Assembly (NCBI GenBank): GCA_030620215.1 | Contig: JAUXFE010000012.1 | Location: forward strand, 1 to 9,980 | Origin: Candidatus Peregrinibacteria bacterium | GTDB taxonomy: Bacteria > Patescibacteria > Gracilibacteria > UM-FILTER-43-11 | Direction: 5' to 3' | DNA: 9,980 bases | In this document: in pieces, positions 3,632 to 9,980 of the stretch | Layout: each line of letters starts with the position of its first letter | Position numbering within the stretch: the first letter of the stretch is position 1 | The notes under the pieces: model-generated | Told to the model about the DNA's origin: nothing | What the model saw: only the letters and a program-made list of their open reading frames with translations | The model's database searches: none | Made by a program: the position numbers and the translations under genes

Positions 3632-5866
3632 ATGAACCACGTAATAATAGTAGAGTCCCCTGCAAAAGCACGAACATTAAAAAAGTTCCTTGGAGCCAAA
3701 TATAATGTAAAGGCATCTATGGGACACATTCGGGATCTTCCTAAAAAAACTTTAGCAATTGACACCGAAAATAATTTCGAACCTGAGTATGAAATCAGCC
3801 CGGATAAGAAAAAAATAGTTAAGGAGCTAAAAGATCTCGTTCATAAGTATCCGGATACAATGGTATGGCTCGCACCCGATGAGGACCGCGAAGGGGAAAG
3901 TATTGCATGGCATTTAGTTTACGCGCTTGGTCTCAAAAAAGGTCATTTCAAAAGAATTGCTTTCCATGAAGTAACTAAATCGGCAATTTTAAAAGCTTTG
4001 GATAATCCAAGGGCTATTGATATCAACAGAGTACACGCCCAACAAGCACGCCGAGTATTAGATAGATTGGTGGGTTACAAACTATCCCCTCTTCTCTGGA
4101 CAAAAATACGTGCAGGGCTTAGTGCCGGTCGTGTTCAAAGTGTTGCTGTTAGATTAATTGTTGAAAAAGAAAGAGAAATCGAAGCGTTTAAAACTGAAGA
4201 ATATTGGGATATTGATTGTGACCTGAAGGCTAAAAATGGTGAATTTAAAGCGGAGCTTAATAAAATCAAAGGAAAAAAGGCAGAAGTTAAAAACAAGAAA
4301 CAAGCTGATAAAGTAGTTCAGGATTTAGACAAAGCTGACTTCGAAGTTGAAAAAATTGTAAAGAAAGATGCCAAAAGACATCCGGCGGCTCCGTTCATAA
4401 CAAGTACACTTCAGCAGGAAGCTTCTCGTAAGCTCGGTTTTTCTGTAAAACAGACAATGGTGGTTGCTCAGCAGTTATATGAAGGTATGGAACACGGAAA
4501 ACATCACAGTGGTCTTATTACATATATGCGTACCGATTCCTATAATCTTTCGGGTGAATTTCTAAGGAAAGTTCCAAAAACAATTGAAAAGCTATATGGA
4601 AAAGAATATTGCCTGGCCAAACCCCGAGTATTCACAAAAAAAGCAAAAGGAGCACAGGAAGCTCATGAAGCAATTAGAATTACTCATCCGGAAAAAACTC
4701 CAAAAGATCTAAAGGAACATCTCGATAATCAGCAATACAAATTGTACAAATTAATCTGGGAACGTACTATCGCATGCCAAATGCCTGATGCGGAACTCGA
4801 CACTACAATTATTACTATAAAGGCTGATAAAGACTATGAATTAAGGGCCAAAGGTCAGATTATAAAGAAAGCGGGTTTTATGAAAGTTTATGTAGAAGGT
4901 ACTGATCATCCGGAAGATGCGCTTTCTGATAAAGACAAAATTTTACCTGAAATGAATGAAGGAGAAGCATGTGATTTGATTAAAATCAATCCTGAGCAGA
5001 AGTTTACACAGCCACCTCATAGATATACCGAAGCTAGTCTTGTAAAAAAACTTGAAGCCGAAGGTATTGGTCGTCCATCTACTTACGCGCCGACTATTTC
5101 TACAATTATGACCCGTGGATATATTGAGAAAAAACAGGATAAAAAATTGTATCCAATGGAAATCGGACTTATTGTTAATGATTTCCTAGTAGAACATTTT
5201 GGGGATATTGTGGATTACCAATTCACAGCACACATGGAGGAAAAATTCGATGATATTGCCAGAGAAGGTATCGAGTGGCAATCAGTTATCAAAGATTTCT
5301 ACGAACCTTTTATAAAAATCATCGAAGAAAAAAAGAAATCAATTAAAAAAGAAGATGTCATACATGAAAAAACAGATGAAATTTGTGAAAAATGCGGTGC
5401 ACCTATGATTGTAAAATTTGGACGTAACGGAAAGTTTCTAAGTTGTTCTAAATATCCTGAATGCAAAAATGCAAAACCGATGAAAGAAGACCAGGAAAAG
5501 GAGAAAGAATTGCAAAAAGAGTACAAAGATGAAAAATGTGAAAAATGTAACGGGCAAATGATCGTCAAAAAAGGCAGATTCGGGGAATTCCTGGCATGTG
5601 AGAATTATCCTAAATGTAAATTCACACGCACACTTGGTCATGCATTAAAAGTGAAATGTCCAAAATGCAAGGGGGATATTGTGGAAAAAAGAACTAAAAA
5701 AGGTAAAGTATTCTACGGCTGTGCCAATTACCCTAAATGCGATTTTGCCACATGGAGAAAACCAATAGATGACTTATGCCCTGTTTGCAATGGCATACAA
5801 GTTCAGCAAAAAAAGGATTTGATCAAATGCGAACAATGTGGAAAGGAAACAGAAGTTAATTCTTAA
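3632..5866 (+). CDS. topA: DNA topoisomerase I (type IA)
   Basis: TopA relaxes negative supercoils by transient single-strand cleavage through a 5'-phosphotyrosine. The 744-aa protein is complete. The Toprim domain is at the N-terminus (E8 in VIIVESPAKA; acidic D83-x-D85-x-E87 in PDEDREGE). The active-site Tyr298 lies in G-L-I-T-Y-M-R300-T-D-S. The conserved H-A-Q-Q-A-R-R-V-L-D-R stretch is at 135-145 and S-A-G-R-V-Q-S at 164-170. The tail carries four Cys4 zinc ribbons: C585/C588/C605/C611, C636/C639/C656/C662, C676/C679/C697/C703 and a shorter C716/C719/C733/C736. A linker rich in Lys and Glu separates the first two ribbons. There is no Shine-Dalgarno. The gene sits between the four-helix-bundle element and a gene-less relative of its repeats. 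Confidence 0.98.
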   Translation: MNHVIIVESPAKARTLKKFLGAKYNVKASMGHIRDLPKKTLAIDTENNFEPEYEISPDKKKIVKELKDLVHKYPDTMVWLAPDEDREGESIAWHLVYALGLKKGHFKRIAFHEVTKSAILKALDNPRAIDINRVHAQQARRVLDRLVGYKLSPLLWTKIRAGLSAGRVQSVAVRLIVEKEREIEAFKTEEYWDIDCDLKAKNGEFKAELNKIKGKKAEVKNKKQADKVVQDLDKADFEVEKIVKKDAKRHPAAPFITSTLQQEASRKLGFSVKQTMVVAQQLYEGMEHGKHHSGLITYMRTDSYNLSGEFLRKVPKTIEKLYGKEYCLAKPRVFTKKAKGAQEAHEAIRITHPEKTPKDLKEHLDNQQYKLYKLIWERTIACQMPDAELDTTIITIKADKDYELRAKGQIIKKAGFMKVYVEGTDHPEDALSDKDKILPEMNEGEACDLIKINPEQKFTQPPHRYTEASLVKKLEAEGIGRPSTYAPTISTIMTRGYIEKKQDKKLYPMEIGLIVNDFLVEHFGDIVDYQFTAHMEEKFDDIAREGIEWQSVIKDFYEPFIKIIEEKKKSIKKEDVIHEKTDEICEKCGAPMIVKFGRNGKFLSCSKYPECKNAKPMKEDQEKEKELQKEYKDEKCEKCNGQMIVKKGRFGEFLACENYPKCKFTRTLGHALKVKCPKCKGDIVEKRTKKGKVFYGCANYPKCDFATWRKPIDDLCPVCNGIQVQQKKDLIKCEQCGKETEVNS

Positions 5867-5871
5867 TTTCA

Positions 5872-6005
5872 GTTTCCAAATTCCAAATTCCAATTACCAA
5901 ATTACAAACAAATTACAAATTCCAATAACCAAATTCCAAATTAGCTTGAGTATTGTAATTTGTACATTGAATATTGTTTGGAATTTGGTTATTGGAATTT
6001 GGTTA
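5872..6005. repeat. Gene-less palindromic repeat related to the four-helix-bundle element arms
   Basis: The core is a perfect 25-bp inverted repeat, 5916-5940 against 5977-6001 (CAAATTCC, AATAACC and AAATTCC words), with a 36-nt loop. On the left, 5884-5911 matches the left arm of the element (2990-3017) at 27 of 28 positions. On the right, the loop and arm (5947-6001) resemble the 58-bp unit: GAG-ATTG-AATTTGTAC, then TTTGGAATTTGG. It begins 5 bp after the topA stop. It contains no protein gene and reads as a miniature derivative or solo copy. Confidence 0.85.
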
Positions 6006-6067
6006 TTTTGCATATTGGTCATTGAAATAAGTTATGTTAATATAAAAACCGCTCTAAAAGAATATTT

Positions 6068-7750
6068 ATGAAACCAACCATTCTTCTAAAAAAACTCCAC
6101 CTGATGCGCAGTAAAAAACTGACCTTTAAAGATAAGTTTCTTTTTGGGGTAATAGGGCTGGGGGTAATTCTTTTGATTGTATTTATTTTTTATCTGATTT
6201 GGTTTTCATATTCACAAAAGAGCGTTGCGCATTTTTTACCGGAAGACCAAACTGTTGCGTTTATAGAATTTGAAGATTTCACACTACCTATAAAACTGGA
6301 AAATAACGAAGCATTAAACAAGGAAAAACTTGAAGCAATTTTCAAGAAATCATTTGGTATCGACTTTGAATCCGCCGATATAAATTGGGACAGAAGTCGT
6401 TTTGGAGCTGTTTTAATTGAAAACGGCATCAATAGCAATATCCCTGTATTTTTTATGCAAACTTCCAGTCGGCGTACAACTTTACATTTCTTTAAAGGGC
6501 TAGCACTGCCGGAAGAAGAACTGATAAAATCCGGAACTACTCGTCTGCCGATTTATTCCTATCCTCAAAGCCATTCATTTAATATTGCATTCATCGGTCC
6601 ATATGTTTTTGTAGCAAATAATATTTCTGCACTTGAGGTTATACAGGATGTTTATAACGGCAATTTAATCGCCCTTACCAATCAAAAAGATTATCAAAAA
6701 TCTCTCTCAAATTTACCCAGGCAGGATTGGATAAGGAGTTATTTAAACTTTCAGGCACTTAATTTTAAAGATAATATTGCCGTCAACAACGTAGTTGAAC
6801 CTCTCAAGCACGTTATCAATCACATAACATTAACGGTACGCAAAAACACAACAGGTTTTCATTTCAACACTTTTATAAATTTAACTCAGGATCTTCTTTC
6901 ATTAGAAGATAGCTATCGGGATAAAACACGATTCGCTTATAAATTAACCGATTATATAAGCTCACAAGATCTGGCACTATATATAGGTGGGGCAAATTTA
7001 AGTCAGGAATGGCAAAATACACTTTCAACAATAAGCAATTTAAATCCTGCTTACGGAGTTATTTTAGAAAGTATTATTAGGGCACAGGTAACCAAAGTTT
7101 TTGGTGATGAAGTAGGTTTAAGAAATGATTTCTATCCCTTATTTGAAGGTGAATATGCATTTGCAATTGGTAAGGGTGAAGAAGATGGCAATGTAAAAAT
7201 AAGCCTTATTCTTTCTCATTCTGATCAGGAATTTGTAGAGATAAAACTGGCAAAAATGATGGATGGTTTTAAATATTTGGCGGCACAATTCGCACCAAAA
7301 CTCCACGAAGTCATATTGCCGGATGGAACCATCAGTCGAGAACTAATTGCGGATACCAGCCGTATTGAAGAATCATCCGAAACTTATGAAGGTTATGAAG
7401 TACATTGCGTTGAAGTGGTGAACACCAGCTCCGGTTTCTGTTATACAGCTACCGATGAATTAATGGTGATCGCAAATAACCGCGATACCGCAGTTGAAAC
7501 AATCGACCTTACGCTTTCACCTAAGCATGTGCTCTCTCAGCATCAGCCATTCCGCCAGACCATCAGTAATCTAAGCAAAGTTAGTGACGAAATTACATTT
7601 ATAGACATTCAAAAATCCATACCTCTTATCGCCACTAAATCATACGGTATGTTAGTGGAGCCATTCTTAAAAGAATTCGACGCTGTAAGTTGGGTAAAGC
7701 ATTATTTCGATGATGGTGTGAGTACGGAGGGATATATTTTGATTAAATAG
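6068..7750 (+). CDS. Membrane-anchored DUF3352-like protein
   Basis: This 560-aa protein has a basic N-terminus (LLKKLHLMRSKKLTFKDK), one strong membrane helix at about residues 24-47, then a large domain predicted to face outside the cytoplasm. After the helix, F-L-P-E-D-Q-T-V-A-F-I-E-F fits the opening strand of DUF3352 proteins. Late motifs of that type include Y-E-G-Y-E-V-H-C, C-Y-T-A-T-D-E-L-M-V-I-A-N-N and F-I-D-I-Q-K-S. DUF3352 proteins are widespread in Patescibacteria and Cyanobacteria and have no known function. The assignment is from memory of the pattern. The ATG at 6068 puts positive charge ahead of the helix. Met13 is an alternative start. No Shine-Dalgarno is seen. The gene sits alone between two intergenic palindromes. 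Confidence 0.8.
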   Translation: MKPTILLKKLHLMRSKKLTFKDKFLFGVIGLGVILLIVFIFYLIWFSYSQKSVAHFLPEDQTVAFIEFEDFTLPIKLENNEALNKEKLEAIFKKSFGIDFESADINWDRSRFGAVLIENGINSNIPVFFMQTSSRRTTLHFFKGLALPEEELIKSGTTRLPIYSYPQSHSFNIAFIGPYVFVANNISALEVIQDVYNGNLIALTNQKDYQKSLSNLPRQDWIRSYLNFQALNFKDNIAVNNVVEPLKHVINHITLTVRKNTTGFHFNTFINLTQDLLSLEDSYRDKTRFAYKLTDYISSQDLALYIGGANLSQEWQNTLSTISNLNPAYGVILESIIRAQVTKVFGDEVGLRNDFYPLFEGEYAFAIGKGEEDGNVKISLILSHSDQEFVEIKLAKMMDGFKYLAAQFAPKLHEVILPDGTISRELIADTSRIEESSETYEGYEVHCVEVVNTSSGFCYTATDELMVIANNRDTAVETIDLTLSPKHVLSQHQPFRQTISNLSKVSDEITFIDIQKSIPLIATKSYGMLVEPFLKEFDAVSWVKHYFDDGVSTEGYILIK

Positions 7751-7781
7751 ATATCCCCCATCTCGCTATCGCTCGCCACCT

Positions 7782-7837
7782 CCGATTGAAATAGATTGAC
7801 GTTGATTTTTTAATCTACTTCAATCTATTTCAATCGG
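7782..7837. repeat. Perfect 18-bp inverted repeat between the DUF3352-like gene and groES
   Basis: CCGATTGAAATAGATTGA (7782-7799) pairs perfectly with 7820-7837. The 20-nt loop can itself form a small GATT/AATC stem. It lies 31 bp past the stop of the upstream gene and could end or stabilise its transcript, but no T tract follows, so it is not a standard intrinsic terminator. The flanks (CTCGCC before, GGCGAG after) suggest a larger, partly overlapping palindrome. A short TTGCC-GTA-GGCAA hairpin follows at 7845-7857. Confidence 0.8.
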
Positions 7838-7890
7838 CGAGGGTTGCCGTAGGCAAGTGGAGGTATACCACAGCGTAGCACGAAAAGGTA

Positions 7891-7918
7891 TTGACCTCAT
7901 TTCCCCATTTGCTACAAT
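7891..7918 (+). promoter_or_regulatory. groESL promoter
   Basis: TTGACC (7891-7896) and TACAAT (7913-7918) are separated by 16 bp, with a start near 7925. The start falls inside the CIRCE operator, the usual arrangement for repression by HrcA. Confidence 0.75.
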
Positions 7919-7921
7919 TAC

Positions 7922-7948
7922 TTAGCACTCAATTTAACAAAGTGCCAA
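7922..7948. promoter_or_regulatory. CIRCE operator (HrcA-binding site)
   Basis: The left half TTAGCACTC (7922-7930) is a perfect match to the CIRCE consensus. After exactly 9 bp, the right half AAGTGCCAA (7940-7948) matches GAGTGCTAA at 7 of 9 positions. HrcA binds CIRCE and represses groESL until heat shock. hrcA is not in this window. Confidence 0.88.
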
Positions 7949-7984
7949 TTAAGATTTATGTTGAACGTTGCATGTTTTACATAA

Positions 7985-8012
7985 ATCGTTAATCGTTAAT
8001 CATTAATCGTAT
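7985..8012. repeat. Four tandem 7-bp repeats before the groES start
   Basis: The units are ATCGTTA, ATCGTTA, ATCATTA and ATCGTAT, ending 5 bp before the groES ATG. They occupy the place where a Shine-Dalgarno would be, and none is present. Confidence 0.75.
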
Positions 8013-8017
8013 ATATT

Positions 8018-8308
8018 ATGAACATCAAACCCCTAAACGGCTACGTAGTTATCAAACCGCTAGAAGCTGAAGAAGTTACAAAAAGCGGAATCGTTATTCC
8101 TGATACTGCCAACAAAGAAAAACCTCAGGAAGGCGAAGTCGTTGCAATAGCAGCAACAAATATCAGCGACAAAGGTGCTGAATTACCCATTGAAATAAAA
8201 CTCGGAGACAAAGTCCTCTACGGCCGATACTCCGGTGAAGATGTAAAGGTGGACAATGTGGAGTATAAAATTGTAGAAATGACCTCCGTACGTGCCATAG
8301 TCACGTAA
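8018..8308 (+). CDS. groES: Co-chaperonin GroES (Cpn10)
   Basis: GroES caps the GroEL ring to form the folding chamber. The 96-aa protein has the usual length. The N-terminal strand is I-K-P-L-N-G-Y-V-V-I-K-P, and the mobile loop that binds GroEL is K-S-G-I-V-I-P-D-T-A (about 22-31). The C-terminal barrel contains G-D-K-V-L-Y-G-R-Y-S-G-E and Y-K-I-V. The ATG at 8018 gives the normal N-terminus. It is the first gene of the groESL operon, under a sigma70-type promoter and CIRCE, with a leader of about 93 nt. It lacks a Shine-Dalgarno and is separated from groEL by 131 bp, which hold a palindrome. Confidence 0.97.
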   Translation: MNIKPLNGYVVIKPLEAEEVTKSGIVIPDTANKEKPQEGEVVAIAATNISDKGAELPIEIKLGDKVLYGRYSGEDVKVDNVEYKIVEMTSVRAIVT

Positions 8309-8396
8309 AACTCTAAGTCCCAAACTCAAAATTCTAAGCAATTTTAAAGTTTAAAATTTAAATTTGATTAGAGTTTAGAACTTAGAGTTTAGAGTT
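8308..8396. repeat. Imperfect palindrome between groES and groEL
   Basis: Positions 8308-8327 (AAACTCTAAG... CAAACTC) and 8371-8390 form a 20-bp inverted repeat with two mismatches and a 43-nt loop. The left arm starts on the last base of the groES stop codon. A further partial copy of the arm word (AGAGTTT) follows at 8391-8397. Within the operon transcript it could act as a processing or stabilising hairpin that sets the GroES:GroEL ratio. It is not a GC-rich terminator. Confidence 0.75.
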
Positions 8397-8439
8397 TAAA
8401 AAATTCAAGTAATAAATTAATCCCTAACCAATTAAAACA

Positions 8440-9980
8440 ATGTCTAAACAGCTAATGCATTCAGACGAAGCCCGTCAAAAACTATTGGACGGTATCGAAA
8501 AACTAACCAACGCAGTTCGTGTAACAATGGGGCCAAAAGGCCGAAACGCGCTTATTGAGAAAAAATACGGAGCGCCGACCATTACAAACGATGGCGTATC
8601 CATTGCCCGTGAAATCGATCTCGAAGAACCATTTGAAAACATGGGCGCACAACTTGTAAAAGAAGTTGCGAACAAAACAAACGACGTTGCAGGTGACGGT
8701 ACAACAACCGCAACTGTTCTTGCTCATGCAATCGTCAAAGAAGGTATGCATCACATCACAACCAACAAAGTTAACCCAATGCTTCTTAAGAAAGGTATTG
8801 AATCAGGGGTTAAAACAGTTGTGAATGAATTGGATAGAATGAAAAAAGAAATCACAACTAAGGAAGAAATGGCTCAAGTCGCCACAATTTCCGCACAAAA
8901 CGAGGAAGTTGGTGAATTAATCGCAGAAGTTTTCGATAAAGTAGGCGGTGATGGAGTCGTTCAGGTCGAGGAAGGTCAGACTATGGGTCTTTCAATTGAT
9001 ATGGTAGAAGGTATGCAGTTTGATAACGGCTACATTTCACCTTATATGGTTACAGATGCAGGAAGGATGGAAGCTATTTACGAAGACGTTATGCTCCTTT
9101 TAACCGACAAAAAGATCGGAAGCATACAGGAGATCCTCCCGCTTTTAGAAAGCATGGCACAAGCCGGTAAAAAGAATCTGGTAATTATCGGTGAAGATAT
9201 TGAAGGCGAAGCTTTGGCAACTCTTATCGTTAATAAATTAAAAGGGACATTTAACACTCTAGCTATAAAAGCTCCCGGTTTTGGTGACAGACGCAAGGCA
9301 ATGTTACAAGACATCGCAATTCTAACCGGAGGACGAGTTATTTCCGAAGAAATAGGATTAAAGCTTGAAAACGCAACTGTTGAAGATCTTGGGAAGGCCC
9401 GCAAAATCGTTTCAACAAAAGATGACACCACAATTGTAGAAGGCAAAGGCCAATCCGAAGCGATTCAGGAGCGCGTCAAACAGATCAAAACTGAAATCGA
9501 AAAGAGTTCATCAGATTTCGATAAAGATAAATTGCAGGAACGCTTAGCTAAGCTGACAGGAGGAGTGGCTGTTATCAAAGTTGGCGCCGCAACAGAGATC
9601 GAACTAAAAGAAAAGAAGCATAGAATTGAAGACGCTTTGTCCGCGACCCGCGCCGCTGTAGAAGAAGGTGTTGTTATCGGTGGTGGCGCAGCGTTATTAC
9701 AGGCAAGTCTAAAAATTGATCCTAAAAAACTCGATTCTGAAGAAGAGCAACTCGGTGCAGAGATCGTCAAAAGCGCTCTTGCTTACCCTCTAAATCAAAT
9801 CGCAGAAAACGCGGGAGTCGATGGCACTTTGATGCAAAGTAAACTTCAGGAAGCATGGGTAAAGAATAAAAACATGGGTTACGATGCAACAAGCGACATC
9901 AAATTAAAACCAGCCGATCAATTAACCGACATGTTCAAAGCCGGTATTATCGATCCGAAAAAAGTGACGCGTAGTGCACT
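8440..9980 (+). CDS. groEL: Chaperonin GroEL (Cpn60), C-terminus beyond the window
   Basis: GroEL is the ATP-driven tetradecameric folding chamber. 513 complete codons are present and the frame is open to the window edge. About 30-45 residues, including any Gly/Met-rich tail, are missing only because the window ends. Visible hallmarks: G-P-K-G-R-N near 33-38, the ATP-binding loop D86-G-T-T-T90, apical domain [20 protein letters not shown], the catalytic Asp398 in [15 protein letters not shown], and G-G-G at 414-416. Sequence through V-T-R-S-A-L matches the family without a frameshift. The ATG at 8440 aligns with known N-termini. Met6 is an unlikely alternative. It is co-transcribed with groES under CIRCE control. 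Confidence 0.97.
   Translation, partial: MSKQLMHSDEARQKLLDGIEKLTNAVRVTMGPKGRNALIEKKYGAPTITNDGVSIAREIDLEEPFENMGAQLVKEVANKTNDVAGDGTTTATVLAHAIVKEGMHHITTNKVNPMLLKKGIESGVKTVVNELDRMKKEITTKEEMAQVATISAQNEEVGELIAEVFDKVGGDGVVQVEEGQTMGLSIDMVEGMQFDNGYISPYMVTDAGRMEAIYEDVMLLLTDKKIGSIQEILPLLESMAQAGKKNLVIIGEDIEGEALATLIVNKLKGTFNTLAIKAPGFGDRRKAMLQDIAILTGGRVISEEIGLKLENATVEDLGKARKIVSTKDDTTIVEGKGQSEAIQERVKQIKTEIEKSSSDFDKDKLQERLAKLTGGVAVIKVGAATEIELKEKKHRIEDALSATRAAVEEGVVIGGGAALLQASLKIDPKKLDSEEEQLGAEIVKSALAYPLNQIAENAGVDGTLMQSKLQEAWVKNKNMGYDATSDIKLKPADQLTDMFKAGIIDPKKVTRSA

Noticed and set aside
5838..6071. A 77-codon open frame on the plus strand after topA
   Set aside because: It overlaps the topA end and translates the CAAATTCC-type repeat into iterated Q-I-P-N-S-N-Y-Q words. 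It is a by-product of the palindrome.
8475..9770. Several minus-strand open frames across groEL
   Set aside because: groEL is unmistakable in the plus frame over its whole length. The antisense frames are shadows.
1..9980. Diversity-generating retroelement, suggested by the Avd-like four-helix-bundle protein
   Set aside because: No reverse transcriptase, template/variable repeat pair or C-type-lectin target is present. The S23/IVP assignment suffices.

Overview
The window looks like part of a small, AT-rich bacterial genome, most likely a Candidate Phyla Radiation (Patescibacteria) lineage. This is inferred from the gene content (a membrane-anchored protein resembling the DUF3352 family, an S23/four-helix-bundle protein), from starts that mostly lack Shine-Dalgarno sequences, and from spacers packed with AT-rich palindromic word repeats. 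The genetic code appears standard: TAA, TAG and TGA all end genes. No phylum can be assigned from sequence alone.

Layout. Positions 1-873 (minus strand) carry thioredoxin (trxA) followed by an unrecognised 136-aa protein, separated by a long imperfect palindrome. Positions 940-2355 (plus strand) hold two paralogous transcription units of about half G+C. Each has a consensus sigma70 promoter, a nearly identical structured 5' leader, a clear Shine-Dalgarno site, a gene for a single-pass membrane protein, and a strong intrinsic terminator. The HU gene (hup, minus strand) converges on the second unit, with back-to-back terminators between them.

Positions 2984-3571 hold an S23/IVP-type four-helix-bundle gene enclosed by 28-bp perfect inverted repeats, with a perfect 58-bp tandem duplication at its 3' end. 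This resembles an rRNA-intervening-sequence-like element sitting outside rRNA. topA (topoisomerase I with four C-terminal zinc ribbons) follows. Directly after topA, positions 5872-6005 hold a gene-less palindrome of the same repeat family, like a MITE-type derivative. Next comes a 560-aa membrane-anchored DUF3352-like protein, and then the groES-groEL operon with a sigma70-type promoter and a CIRCE (HrcA) operator. groEL runs off the right edge of the window.

How the parts relate. trxA, hup, topA and groESL are housekeeping functions: redox and protein folding, and chromosome architecture and supercoiling. The accessory layer is the more interesting part. It consists of the twin leader/membrane-protein cassettes, whose composition and translation signals differ from the neighbours, and the four-helix-bundle repeat element with its gene-less relative. 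These two are the best candidates for undescribed systems here.
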